A stretch of DNA of 52,088 nucleotides, from NCBI RefSeq assembly GCF_000721705.1, contig NZ_JOJL01000055.1, positions 1-52,088 of the forward strand, read 5' to 3'. Origin of the DNA: Actinoplanes subtropicus. GTDB lineage: Bacteria > Actinomycetota > Actinomycetes > Mycobacteriales > Micromonosporaceae. Within the stretch, counting starts at the first letter, position 1. Each line of letters begins with the position of its first letter. Positions 18,087 to 27,046 of this stretch are shown piece after piece. The notes beneath the pieces are model-generated. The model saw nothing but the letters and a program-made list of their open reading frames with translations. It was not told the DNA's origin and did not search any database. A program made the position numbers and the translations under genes.

Positions 18087-20588
18087 GTGAGTGATTCTGG
18101 CGGCCGGGACGTGACGCAGGAGTTGCGACCGCCCTGGGACGAGGATCCGGACGACCTGTACGAGCACGCGCCGTGCGGGTATCTGACGATGCTCCCCGAC
18201 GGCACCATCGTGCGGGTCAACCAGACGTTCCTGACCTGGACCGGTTACCAGCGCGGCGACCTGGTCGGCCACCGCCGCTTCCGGGACCTGCTCTCCGCCG
18301 GTGGGCAGCTCTACCACGAGACCCACTACGCGCCGCTGCTGCGCCTGCGGGACGAGGTGCGTGAGCTCGCCTTCGACGTGGTCTGCGCGGACGGCCGGAC
18401 GCTGCCCACCGTGGTCAACTCGATGCTGGCCCGCGGCCCCGAACGGGAACCGCGGGCCATCCGCGCCATGGTCCTTGACGCGACCGAGCGCCGCCGCAAC
18501 GAGCAGGAGCTGCTGGATTCCCGCCGGCGCGCCGAGGATTCGGAGCGCCGCATCCGGGTGCTGCAGGAGGTCGTCGCCGACCTGGCCGCGGCGCCCACCG
18601 AGGCCGAGGTCGCCGAGGCGGTGGTCCGCGCGCCCGAGTCGGCCTTCGGCGCTGCGAGCAGCAGCATCTACCTGATCGACCCGGAGCGGGAGACGATCGT
18701 CGCGGTCGCCTCGACCGACCCGACCACCGGCAACTGGGACGACATGCCGGTCACCTCGTCGCGGGCGGTGGCGCGGGTCGCCGAGCGCGGCGACCTGCAC
18801 GTGGTCGGCTCGCTCGCCGAGGCCGCGCGGCACTTTCCCGACCTGGTCGACAACATGCGCCGCTCGGGCCGCGACACGGTGGTGCTGCTGCCGCTGACCA
18901 CCGGCCCGACCGAGGAGCACGCCGGCGCCGAGACCCTCGGCGTGCTGGCGTTCAGCTTCACCGGCGAACGCAAGCTGAGCGACGCCGACCTGAGCGTGGT
19001 GCGGCTGCTCGGTCAGCAGGCCGGCCAGGCGCTCGACCGCGCCCGGCTGTACGACGAGGCCCGCCGCCGCGAGGAGCGGGTCACCTTCCTGGCCGAGACC
19101 ACTCGGGCGCTCGACGAGCTGCCCCGTATGCTGCCTCGCGCCCGGCGCCTGCTCGACCGGCTGGTGCCGGAGATCGCGGACTGGGCGGAGGTGCGGCTCT
19201 CGGTCGGCCCGACCGGCGTGCAGGAGGAGAGGGGCGCCCGGCCGCCGGATCCCGACATGCTCGCCCTCGCGCTGGCCCGGGTCACCGCCTCCGGCGAGCC
19301 GATCTTCCCGGCGGCGGACGAGAAGCTGGCGTGCGCGGTGCTGCCGCTGACCGCCCGCGGCCGGGTGCTCGGCACGCTCGCGCTGCGCCGGACGCCTGAG
19401 CGCGGCAGCGACGACCACGAGCGGGCCTTCCTGCTGGAACTGGCCGACCGGTCCGCGCTGACGCTGGAGAACTCCCGGCTGTACGAGCAGGAACGACAGA
19501 TCGCCCGGACGCTGCAGCGCAGCCTGCTGGCCGGGGGCCCGCCGGGCGGCGACAAGCGGTTCACGGTGGAGACCCACTACCAGGCGGCCGGGCAGGATCT
19601 CGAGGTCGGCGGCGACTGGTTCGACGCGTTCCTGATCACCAAGGACCGGCTGGCGGTGGTGGTCGGTGACGTGGTCGGCCGGGGCATCGACGCGGCCACC
19701 ACGATGGGGCAGCTGCGCAGCGCGATCCGGGCGCTCTCCGGCGAGGACGTCGGGCCGGCCCGGCTGCTGGAGGGGCTGGACCGGTTCGTCGACCGGGTCG
19801 AGTCGGCGCGGATGGCGACCGTGGCGTACGCCGAGATCGACCTGGTGACCGGGGATCTCACGTACGCCTGCGCGGGTCACCTCCCGCCGCTGCTGCAGGA
19901 GCCGGGCGGCGCGCCGGAATACCTCATGCAGGCGCGGTCGGCGGGGCTCGGCTCGCGGGCCGGCGACCTGCGCCGCACCCAGGAGACCCGCCGGCTCCCG
20001 GCCGGCAGCCGCCTGCTGCTCTACACCGACGGCCTGATCGAGCGGCGCAGCCGGCCGCTGGACAAGGGCTTCGAGCTGCTCGCCCGCGAATTCGCCCGGC
20101 GCCAGGACGCGCCGTTGCAGGGATTCACCGCCGGCCTGGCCGACACGCTGGTCGGCCGGGACCACGCCGACGACGTCTGCCTGCTCTGCGTCTCGCTGGG
20201 CACCGAGGAACGGATCGAGCGGACGATCGGCGCCGACCGGATGCAGATCACCCTGCTCCGCGCCGACCTGCGCGCCTGGCTGGTCTCCCACGGCGTCGAG
20301 CCGGAGACCCGGGACGCGGTGCTGCTGGCCTGCTCGGAGGCGGTGGCCAACTCGATCGAGCACGGCTACCGGGACGACCCGTTCGGCATGATCGACGTGG
20401 TCGCCACGGTGACCGCGGACGCGGTCGAGGTCAAGGTCGCCGACCGCGGCACCTGGCGCGGCCCGATGACCGACGTCTCCCGCGGGCGCGGGCTGCAGCT
20501 GATCCGCGAGTCGATGGACCAGGTGCTCTTCGACCGCAGCGACGGCACCATCGTCACCATGCGCCGCGCACGGGAGGCAGCAGCATGA
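18087..20588 (+). CDS. PP2C-type (SpoIIE) phosphatase with PAS, GAF and anti-sigma kinase domains
   Basis: An 833-aa regulator. Order: PAS (about 25-135, APCGYLTMLPDG...), coiled-coil linker, GAF (about 165-325), a second degenerate GAF (about 335-465), SpoIIE/PP2C phosphatase (about 470-690; VGGDWFDAF near 506 and VVGDVVGRGIDAA supply metal-binding Asp), and a C-terminal HATPase of the RsbW type (EAVANSIEHGY near 751, ADRGTW, GRGLQLI). Such proteins sense signals and dephosphorylate a STAS protein, while the kinase-like end can bind a sigma factor or rephosphorylate the STAS partner. A STAS gene follows within 85 nt, fitting a partner-switch module. The GTG at 18087 lacks an obvious Shine-Dalgarno. 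Confidence 0.93.
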   Translation: MSDSGGRDVTQELRPPWDEDPDDLYEHAPCGYLTMLPDGTIVRVNQTFLTWTGYQRGDLVGHRRFRDLLSAGGQLYHETHYAPLLRLRDEVRELAFDVVCADGRTLPTVVNSMLARGPEREPRAIRAMVLDATERRRNEQELLDSRRRAEDSERRIRVLQEVVADLAAAPTEAEVAEAVVRAPESAFGAASSSIYLIDPERETIVAVASTDPTTGNWDDMPVTSSRAVARVAERGDLHVVGSLAEAARHFPDLVDNMRRSGRDTVVLLPLTTGPTEEHAGAETLGVLAFSFTGERKLSDADLSVVRLLGQQAGQALDRARLYDEARRREERVTFLAETTRALDELPRMLPRARRLLDRLVPEIADWAEVRLSVGPTGVQEERGARPPDPDMLALALARVTASGEPIFPAADEKLACAVLPLTARGRVLGTLALRRTPERGSDDHERAFLLELADRSALTLENSRLYEQERQIARTLQRSLLAGGPPGGDKRFTVETHYQAAGQDLEVGGDWFDAFLITKDRLAVVVGDVVGRGIDAATTMGQLRSAIRALSGEDVGPARLLEGLDRFVDRVESARMATVAYAEIDLVTGDLTYACAGHLPPLLQEPGGAPEYLMQARSAGLGSRAGDLRRTQETRRLPAGSRLLLYTDGLIERRSRPLDKGFELLAREFARRQDAPLQGFTAGLADTLVGRDHADDVCLLCVSLGTEERIERTIGADRMQITLLRADLRAWLVSHGVEPETRDAVLLACSEAVANSIEHGYRDDPFGMIDVVATVTADAVEVKVADRGTWRGPMTDVSRGRGLQLIRESMDQVLFDRSDGTIVTMRRAREAAA

Positions 20589-20674
20589 CCGCCTGCACCG
20601 AGCGGCACTTCCGTGAGTTGCCCGCCCAGGCCGCAGGCGAGGGCCAGAAGAGCATGCCTAAGGTGGCGCAGTGA
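20585..20674 (+). CDS. Small 29-aa ORF between phosphatase and STAS gene
   Basis: The ATG at 20585 overlaps the phosphatase stop (ATGA) and has GGGAGG (20572-20577) 7 nt upstream. The frame encodes MTACTERHFRELP... ending in KVAQ, and its TGA overlaps the STAS start as GTGA. The ideal ribosome-binding site and the overlaps at both ends favour real translation. The product is polar with no recognisable domain. It may act only as a coupling device. Confidence 0.5.
   Translation: MTACTERHFRELPAQAAGEGQKSMPKVAQ
20659..20664 (+). promoter_or_regulatory. -10 box, leaderless start of the STAS gene
   Basis: TAAGGT, 6 nt before the GTG at 20671. It would let the STAS protein be made independently of the phosphatase gene. 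Confidence 0.5.
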
Positions 20675-21015
20675 CCGAGCAATGGGTCACGTTCTCGAAG
20701 ATCGGGGACGCCGCGCTGGTCAGCCTGAGCGGCGAGATCGACCTGGCCAACTCGGGCGAGATCGGCAAGGCGATCGTGGGCCGGATCCGGGACTCCGGCA
20801 AGGTGCTGATCGATCTCACCACGGTCTCGTTCCTGGACAGCGCCGGGGTGCGGCTGCTCGACGCGCTCGTCGGTGATCTCGCGGCGCAGGGCAAGCGCGC
20901 CCGCCTGGTGGTGGGGGAGCGCGGTGCGGCCCGGATGACGCTCCGGCTCTGCGCGTTTCGCGAGGATGTTCTCAGCACCGATCGGGACCGGGCCGCGGCC
21001 GAGCTGGGTGGGTAG
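20671..21015 (+). CDS. STAS-domain anti-sigma factor antagonist
   Basis: A 114-aa protein that is a STAS domain over nearly all its length. It has VSLSGEIDLANSGEI, and the phosphorylatable Ser is S57 in SFLDSAGVRLLDAL. In partner switching, the unphosphorylated form binds an anti-sigma factor and frees a sigma factor; the SpoIIE phosphatase encoded just upstream is the likely enzyme acting on S57. The GTG at 20671 overlaps the small ORF's stop (GTGA) and also has its own -10 box 6 nt upstream. The sigma factor itself is not in the window. Confidence 0.93.
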   Translation: MTEQWVTFSKIGDAALVSLSGEIDLANSGEIGKAIVGRIRDSGKVLIDLTTVSFLDSAGVRLLDALVGDLAAQGKRARLVVGERGAARMTLRLCAFREDVLSTDRDRAAAELGG

Positions 21016-21021
21016 TCCGCG

Positions 21022-21027
21022 TACCCT
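21022..21027 (+). promoter_or_regulatory. -10 box, near-leaderless start of the radical SAM gene
   Basis: TACCCT, 8 nt before the ATG at 21036, with no Shine-Dalgarno. Confidence 0.5.
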
Positions 21028-21035
21028 GGAGTCCC

Positions 21036-22979
21036 ATGAGTGCACGTTCCGTCTTCCCGCAGCTCGAGCAGTTGCTGCCCCTGGTCAGCAAGCCCATTCA
21101 GTATGTGGGTGGCGAGCTCGGCGCCGTCGTCAAGGACTGGGACGCGACCACGGTGCGCTGGGCGCTGATGTATCCCGACGCGTACGAGGTGGGCCTGCCC
21201 AACCAGGGCGTCCAGATCCTGTACGAGGTGCTCAACGAGCAGGAGGACGTGCTCGCCGAGCGGACGTACGCGGTCTGGCCCGACCTCGAGGCGCTGATGC
21301 GCGAGCACGGCGTCCCGCAGTTCACGGTCGACGCGCACCGCGCGGTCCGCGACTTCGACGTGCTCGGCCTCTCCTTCTCGACCGAGCTCGGCTACACCAA
21401 CATGTTCACCGCGCTGGATCTCGCCGCCATCCCGCTGGAGAGCAAGGACCGCGGCGACGAGGACCCGATCGTCCTGGCCGGCGGGCACGCGAGCTTCAAC
21501 CCGGAGCCGATCGCCGACTTCCTGGATGCCGCCGTGCTCGGCGACGGGGAGGAAGCGGTTCTGGAGATATCCGGGATCATCCGGGAGTGGAAGGCCGAGG
21601 GCCGGCCCGGCGGGCGGGACGAGTTGTTGCTGCGGCTCGCCCGTACCGAAAGCATCTATGTTCCTCGCTTCTATGACGTGGACTACCTGCCCGACGGGCG
21701 CATCCAGCGGGTCGTGCCCAACCGCCCGGACGTGCCGTTCCGGGTCGCCAAGCGCACGACGATGGATCTCGACGCCTGGCCGTACCCGAAGAAGCCGCTG
21801 GTCCCGCTCGCCGAGACGGTCCACGAGCGGTACGCGGTGGAGATCTTCCGGGGCTGCACCCGGGGCTGCCGGTTCTGCCAGGCCGGCATGATCACCCGCC
21901 CGGTCCGGGAGCGGTCGATCACCACCGTGGGGCAGATGGTCAAGGAGGGGCTGGAGTTCTCCGGCTTCTCCGAGGTCGGCCTGCTCTCGCTCTCCAGCGC
22001 CGACCACTCCGAGATCGGCGACATGTGCTCCGGCCTGGCCGAGCAGTACGCGGGCACCAACGTCTCGCTGTCGCTGCCCTCGACCCGGGTGGACGCCTTC
22101 AACATCGACCTGGCCCAGGAGTTGTCGAAGAACGGCCGGCGTACCGGCCTGACCTTCGCCCCCGAGGGCGGCTCGGAGCGGATCCGCAAGGTCATCAACA
22201 AGATGGTGACCGAGGAAGACCTGATCCGGACGGTCGTGACCGCGTATTCGAACGGCTGGCGGCAGGTGAAGCTGTACTTCATGTGCGGCCTGCCGACCGA
22301 GACCGACGACGACGTGGCCCAGATCGGCCGGATGGCGCACGAGGTGATCAAGGCGGGCCGCGCGGCCGCCGGCACCAAGGACATCCGCTGCACGGTGTCG
22401 ATCGGCGGGTTCGTGCCCAAGCCGCACACCCCGTTCCAGTGGGCGCCGATGGTGCGGCCCGAGGTGATCGACGCCCGGCTGAAGATGCTCAAGGACGTGA
22501 TCAACAGCGACCGGTCGCTCGGCCGCGCGATCGGGTACCGGTACCACGACGGCGAGCCGTCGCTGATCGAGGGCCTGCTGTCTCGGGGCGATCGGCGCGT
22601 CGGGGCAGTCATCCGGCGCGTCTGGGAAAAAGGCGGACGTTTCGACGGCTGGAGCGAGCATTTCTCGTACGCCCGCTGGATCGATGCGGCCGCCGAGGTG
22701 CTGCCCGGCTTCGGCGTCGACCTCGACTGGTTCACCACCCGCGAGCGCGACCAGGCCGAGGTGCTCCCCTGGGACCACCTCGACTCGGGTCTCGACAAGG
22801 ACTGGCTCTGGCAGGACTGGCAGGACTCGCTCAGCGAGTACGAGCAGGACGACTGCCGCTGGACCCCGTGCTTCGACTGCGGCGTGTGCCCGTCGATGGA
22901 CACCGAGATCCAGATCGGCCCGACCGGCAAGAAACTGCTGCCCCTCACCCCGGTGAACAACCTGCGGGTCCCCGCTTAG
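21036..22979 (+). CDS. B12-binding-type radical SAM protein (TIGR03960 family)
   Basis: A 647-aa radical SAM protein. The N-terminal ~200 residues resemble a cobalamin-binding fold (FDVLGLSFSTELGYTN, VLAGGHASFNPEP). The 4Fe-4S cluster motif CX3CX2C is C274, C278 and C281 in RGCTRGCRFC. The core has EVGLLSLSSADH and TFAPEGGSERIRKVINK. A C-terminal segment with more Cys (WTPCFDCGVCPSMD) is typical of the family. The reaction is not established in the literature I know. The gene is regularly next to the DUF2344 gene that follows, upstream of rne-rplU-rpmA, hinting at an RNA- or ribosome-related role. Confidence 0.92.
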   Translation: MSARSVFPQLEQLLPLVSKPIQYVGGELGAVVKDWDATTVRWALMYPDAYEVGLPNQGVQILYEVLNEQEDVLAERTYAVWPDLEALMREHGVPQFTVDAHRAVRDFDVLGLSFSTELGYTNMFTALDLAAIPLESKDRGDEDPIVLAGGHASFNPEPIADFLDAAVLGDGEEAVLEISGIIREWKAEGRPGGRDELLLRLARTESIYVPRFYDVDYLPDGRIQRVVPNRPDVPFRVAKRTTMDLDAWPYPKKPLVPLAETVHERYAVEIFRGCTRGCRFCQAGMITRPVRERSITTVGQMVKEGLEFSGFSEVGLLSLSSADHSEIGDMCSGLAEQYAGTNVSLSLPSTRVDAFNIDLAQELSKNGRRTGLTFAPEGGSERIRKVINKMVTEEDLIRTVVTAYSNGWRQVKLYFMCGLPTETDDDVAQIGRMAHEVIKAGRAAAGTKDIRCTVSIGGFVPKPHTPFQWAPMVRPEVIDARLKMLKDVINSDRSLGRAIGYRYHDGEPSLIEGLLSRGDRRVGAVIRRVWEKGGRFDGWSEHFSYARWIDAAAEVLPGFGVDLDWFTTRERDQAEVLPWDHLDSGLDKDWLWQDWQDSLSEYEQDDCRWTPCFDCGVCPSMDTEIQIGPTGKKLLPLTPVNNLRVPA

Positions 22980-22988
22980 GAGTGCGAC

Positions 22989-23759
22989 ATTCCCCCCAAG
23001 AACCAGCCGGTGGGCGGCCAGGCCCCGGTCGTCCAGCGGATCCGGATCCGGTACGCGAAGCGCGGCCCACTGCGTTTCACGTCACACCGGGACTTCGCGC
23101 GCGCCTTCGAGCGGGCGTTGCGGCGGGCCGCCGTGCCGATCGCCTTCTCGCAGGGCTTCACCCCGCACCCCAAGATTTCGTACGCCAGTGCCGCCCCCAC
23201 CGGTGTCGGCAGCGAGGCGGAGTATCTGGAGATCGGGCTGCAGGCCGAGGTCGACCCGGCGCAGTTGCTGACGGCCCTGGACGCGGCCCTCTCACCAGGG
23301 CTGGACGTGCTGGAAGCGGTGCCGGCCGGGGAGGGCAGCCTCGCCGACCGGATAGACGCCTCCCGATGGCTGCTCGAGCTGCCCTCGGTCGATCCGGCGG
23401 TGGCCGCGGCCGCCGTGAAGAGCTTCCTGGGCGCCGCCGAGGTGCCGGTCGAGCGGATGACCAAGCAGGGTCGCCGGACGTTCGACGCCCGGCCCGCGGT
23501 GACCCACATCGCAGTGACCGAGCAGTCCGACCTACCTTCCGGGGCGTTCGCGGCACCGTGTGCGATAATCGACCTTGTCGTACGACAGGTAACGCCCGCC
23601 GTGCGACCCGATGACGTCCTTTCCGGCCTGCGTGTCGTTGCTGGCCTGGAGCCGCCGGTGCCCCCTCGGGTGACCCGGCTGGCCCAGGGCACGCTGACCC
23701 CGCAGGGGGAGATCGTCGATCCGTTGGACGCGGATCGCGCCGCCATCGGTGGGCGCTAG
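22989..23759 (+). CDS. DUF2344 / TIGR03936 family protein, probable ATT start
   Basis: About 256 aa from ATT 22989 (249 aa from GTG 23010). The conserved body is RIRYAKRGPLRFTSHRDFARAFERALRRA...SQGFTPHPKISYA (read as separate blocks), diagnostic of the family that partners the radical SAM protein upstream. Start choice: AGGAG (22978-22982) ends 6 nt before an in-frame ATT, ideal spacing, while GTG 23010 has no Shine-Dalgarno. There is an in-frame TAG at 22977 and no ATG, GTG or TTG between. Rare ATT starts are known, for example infC. Automated annotation would give 23010. Function unknown. Confidence 0.88.
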   Translation: MPPKNQPVGGQAPVVQRIRIRYAKRGPLRFTSHRDFARAFERALRRAAVPIAFSQGFTPHPKISYASAAPTGVGSEAEYLEIGLQAEVDPAQLLTALDAALSPGLDVLEAVPAGEGSLADRIDASRWLLELPSVDPAVAAAAVKSFLGAAEVPVERMTKQGRRTFDARPAVTHIAVTEQSDLPSGAFAAPCAIIDLVVRQVTPAVRPDDVLSGLRVVAGLEPPVPPRVTRLAQGTLTPQGEIVDPLDADRAAIGGR

Positions 23760-23893
23760 CTGGACCCCAGCCGGCGCCCGATCGGCAGACTTCGGCCGCC
23801 CGTCCGCCAACCCGGCCGGGACCGAAACACTTGCGGCAGCCCTGCGTGGCAGCGCTCAAACGCGCCCGGGGCAGCCAGAACTGGAGAGCGCCC

Positions 23894-26800
23894 ATGCTCG
23901 ATAACGAGCCCACGGGCGGTGAATCGAGCGAGGTGACCGTGTCACCCGCCGAGACCGCCGATAGCACCCCTACCACCCCTGTGCGCAGGACCCGGGCCCG
24001 CAAGGCCGCGGCTCCCGCCGCCGGTCCCGAGCCCGTCGAGGGCGAGGAGCCGGTCAAACCGGTCAAGGCCACCCGCAGCCGTAAGAAAGCCGCGGCGCCG
24101 GCGGAACCCGCCCCCGTCGAGGGCGAGGCCGCGCCTCCGGTCAAGGCCACCCGTGCCCGGCGGAAGAAGGCCGTCCCGGCCGCCGTCGAGCCGGCGCCGG
24201 AGCCGGTCGTCGCGGTCGAGCCGCTGATCGCCGGCGAGGAGCCGGCCGGCGAGGAGCTCGCGGCCGAGGAGCCGTTGGCCGAGGCCCCGGCCCCGGCCGA
24301 ACCGGTCGAAGAAGTGCCGATCGTCGGCGTGCTTCCGCTCGACGACGACTTCGTCGAGGAGGAGAAGCCCGCTCGGCGGTCCCGCCGTGCCGCGCTGCCG
24401 CCCGCCGTGCTGTTCATGCCGCCGGATCCCACTGAGGCCGTTCCCGCGCCTACCACCCGGCGCGCCCGCCGCGGGTCCGCCGCCGTCGCGGCGCCGGGCC
24501 CGGCTTCGGTCGCTGAGCAGCCCGAGGCCACCGAAACCGAGGCGGCCGTCGCCGAGCTCCCGGCCGAGGAGCCCGCCGAGGGCGTCCGCCGCAGCCGGCG
24601 TCGCCGCCGTGGCGCTCCCGCCGAGGAGCCGGTCGAGTTCACCGAGACCGCCGAGATCGGTGAGCCGGTCGACGAGGCGGACGAGTCAGCCGACGACGTC
24701 GAGGAAGGCGTCGAGGACGAGGCGGACGAATCAGACGAATCGGACGACGAGTTCGGCTCCAGCCGCCGTCGCCGCCGTCGGGGCCGCCGCGGCCGGGGCC
24801 GAGGCAAGGGCACCGCCGACGACGAGATCGCCGACATCGAGGAGGGCGCCGAGGCGTCCGTCGAGTCGGAGGGCGACGCCGAGGAGGGCGACGACGAGGG
24901 CGACGAGGGTGACGGCGTCACCCGCCGCCGGCGTCGCCGCCGCCGCAAGGGCGCCGGCGGGGAGAGCGAGGCAGGTGGCATCGAGGACGGCGTGCACACC
25001 GTGGTGCGGGTGCGCGAGCCGCGCCGTACCGACGAGGTGCAGGGCGTCTCCGGCTCGACCCGGCTCGAGGCCAAGCGCCAGCGCCGCCGGGACGGCCGCG
25101 AGCAGCGCCGGACCCGCCCGCCGATCCTGAGCGAGTCGGAGTTCCTGGCCCGTCGCGAGGCCGTCGACCGGGTCATGGTCGTCCGGCAGAAGCCCGACCG
25201 CATCCAGATCGCGGTGCTCGAGGACGGCGTCCTGGTCGAGCACTACGTGTCCCGGATCAGCTCGGGCACGATGGTCGGCAACGTGTACCTCGGCAAGGTG
25301 CAGAACGTGCTGCCCAGCATGGAGGCGGCGTTCGTCGACGTGGGCCGCGGCCGCAACGCCGTGCTCTACGCCGGCGAGGTCAACTGGGACGCCACCGGGC
25401 TGGAGGGCCGGGCCCGCTCGATCGAGCAGGCGCTCAAGTCCGGCGACTCGGTGCTGGTGCAGGTCACCAAGGACCCGATCGGGCACAAGGGCGCCCGGCT
25501 GTCCAGCCACATCGCGCTCTCCGGCCGGCACCTGGTCTACGTGCCCAACGGCAACGCGTCCGGGATCAGCCGCAAGCTGCCGGACAACGAGCGCAAGCGG
25601 CTGCGTGACGTGCTCAAGAAGCTGGTGCCGGACGGCGCCGGGGTGATCGTGCGGACCGCGGCCGAGGGCGCGAGCGAGGACGAGCTGGCCCGCGACGTCA
25701 AGCGGCTGCAGGCGCAGTGGGAGGAGATCCAGCGCAAGGCCGCCGAGGGCCACGCGCCGGCCGCCCTCTCCGAGGAGCCCGACCTGGTCATCCGGGTCGT
25801 CCGGGATCTCTTCAACGAGGACTTCCGCGAGCTGGTGGTGCAGGGCGACCAGGCGTACGCCGAGGTGGAGAACTACCTCAACTCGGTGTCGCCGGACCTG
25901 GTCGAGCGGCTGCACCGGTACACCGGCGCCGGCGACCTGTTCGCCGACAAGCGGATCGACGAGCAGATCCTCAAGGGCCTCGACCGCAAGGTGTTCCTGC
26001 CCTCGGGCGGCCACCTGGTGATCGACCGGACCGAGGCGATGACGGTCGTCGATGTGAACACCGGCAAGTACACCGGAGCCGGCGGCAACCTCGAGGAGAC
26101 GGTCACCCGTAACAACCTGGAGGCGGCCGAGGAGATCGTGCGCCAGCTGCGGCTGCGCGACCTCGGCGGCATCGTGGTGATCGACTTCATCGACATGGTG
26201 CTGGAGAGCAACCGCGAGCTGGTGCTGCGGCGGCTCACCGAGTGCCTGGGCCGCGACCGTACGAAGCACCAGGTCACCGAGATCACCTCGCTCGGCCTGG
26301 TGCAGATGACCCGCAAGCGGATCGGCTCGGGCCTGCTCGAGGCGTTCAGCGAGACCTGTGACCACTGCAAGGGCCGGGGCGTGCTGATCCACACCGAGCC
26401 GGTGCCGGAGAAGCGGACCAACGGCAGCGGCGGCAGCAGCGGCGGCGGCGCGGGCAACCAGGTCAAGGCGGTCGCCGCGGCCACCCGTACCGAGCAGCCG
26501 CCGGCCGCGCCGCAGCAGCAGCCGGCCGCCTCGAGCCGGTCCCGCCGGCGCCGGGGTGCAGCGGCGGAGAGCGCTCCGGCGGTCATCGACGAGGCGCCGC
26601 CGGCGACCCACGAGGTGGAAGATCCGGTGGCGGTCACCGCCGGCTTGCCTCCCGTGCGCGGGTCGGGGATCGTCTCGGCGGCGCCGTCGGCGCTGACCAA
26701 GACCGACCCCGAGGACGACTACGACATCAGCGGGTACGACCTGTCCCGCTACGAGTCGCACGCCGAGCCGGTCGCGCCGCCGGCCGACCCGGCCGAGCCG

Positions 26801-26935
26801 CTGCGGCTCACCGGGGCGGACGACCCGGACGCGGCCGGCGACGAGGACGACGAGGACGACGACGAGCCGGTGGGCGCGGGCGCGGGCCGGCGTCGCTCCC
26901 GGCGCGGCGGCACCCGGCGGCGTACCCGGCCGTAA
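23894..26935 (+). CDS. rne: Ribonuclease E/G
   Basis: A 1013-aa endoribonuclease for rRNA maturation and mRNA decay. The N-terminal ~410 residues are disordered: alternating acidic (EEG, DEAD, DDD) and basic (RRRRRG) blocks, typical of actinobacterial RNase E. The catalytic region has an S1-like RNA-binding domain (about 450-520, GNVYLGKVQNVLPSMEAAFVD), the 5' sensor, and the DNase I-like fold with VVDVNTGKY (near 720) and VVIDFIDM (near 761) supplying metal-binding Asp. The Zn-link is C822 and C825 in CDHCKGRG. The C-terminus is again acidic, then Arg-rich. The ATG at 23894 has GGAGAG 5 nt upstream. Confidence 0.96.
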   Translation: MLDNEPTGGESSEVTVSPAETADSTPTTPVRRTRARKAAAPAAGPEPVEGEEPVKPVKATRSRKKAAAPAEPAPVEGEAAPPVKATRARRKKAVPAAVEPAPEPVVAVEPLIAGEEPAGEELAAEEPLAEAPAPAEPVEEVPIVGVLPLDDDFVEEEKPARRSRRAALPPAVLFMPPDPTEAVPAPTTRRARRGSAAVAAPGPASVAEQPEATETEAAVAELPAEEPAEGVRRSRRRRRGAPAEEPVEFTETAEIGEPVDEADESADDVEEGVEDEADESDESDDEFGSSRRRRRRGRRGRGRGKGTADDEIADIEEGAEASVESEGDAEEGDDEGDEGDGVTRRRRRRRRKGAGGESEAGGIEDGVHTVVRVREPRRTDEVQGVSGSTRLEAKRQRRRDGREQRRTRPPILSESEFLARREAVDRVMVVRQKPDRIQIAVLEDGVLVEHYVSRISSGTMVGNVYLGKVQNVLPSMEAAFVDVGRGRNAVLYAGEVNWDATGLEGRARSIEQALKSGDSVLVQVTKDPIGHKGARLSSHIALSGRHLVYVPNGNASGISRKLPDNERKRLRDVLKKLVPDGAGVIVRTAAEGASEDELARDVKRLQAQWEEIQRKAAEGHAPAALSEEPDLVIRVVRDLFNEDFRELVVQGDQAYAEVENYLNSVSPDLVERLHRYTGAGDLFADKRIDEQILKGLDRKVFLPSGGHLVIDRTEAMTVVDVNTGKYTGAGGNLEETVTRNNLEAAEEIVRQLRLRDLGGIVVIDFIDMVLESNRELVLRRLTECLGRDRTKHQVTEITSLGLVQMTRKRIGSGLLEAFSETCDHCKGRGVLIHTEPVPEKRTNGSGGSSGGGAGNQVKAVAAATRTEQPPAAPQQQPAASSRSRRRRGAAAESAPAVIDEAPPATHEVEDPVAVTAGLPPVRGSGIVSAAPSALTKTDPEDDYDISGYDLSRYESHAEPVAPPADPAEPLRLTGADDPDAAGDEDDEDDDEPVGAGAGRRRSRRGGTRRRTRP

Positions 26936-27004
26936 GGCATCGACGCGGGAGCGGTTTGGTAAAGAAACTTAACTGCCAAGCCGCTCACCGTCGTCGAAGT
27001 CCGC

Positions 27005-27010
27005 TACCCT
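27005..27010 (+). promoter_or_regulatory. -10 box of the lipoprotein gene
   Basis: TACCCT, 36 nt before the GTG at 27047. A leader with GAGGAG would follow. Confidence 0.4.
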
Positions 27011-27046
27011 CCGGGGGATCGATCCTTCCCCCGAGGAGAGCTCCCC

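Noticed and set aside
24731..26761. 676-codon minus-strand frame opposite rne
   Set aside because: It is a shadow of the high-GC rne reading frame. The plus-strand product has intact RNase E motifs.
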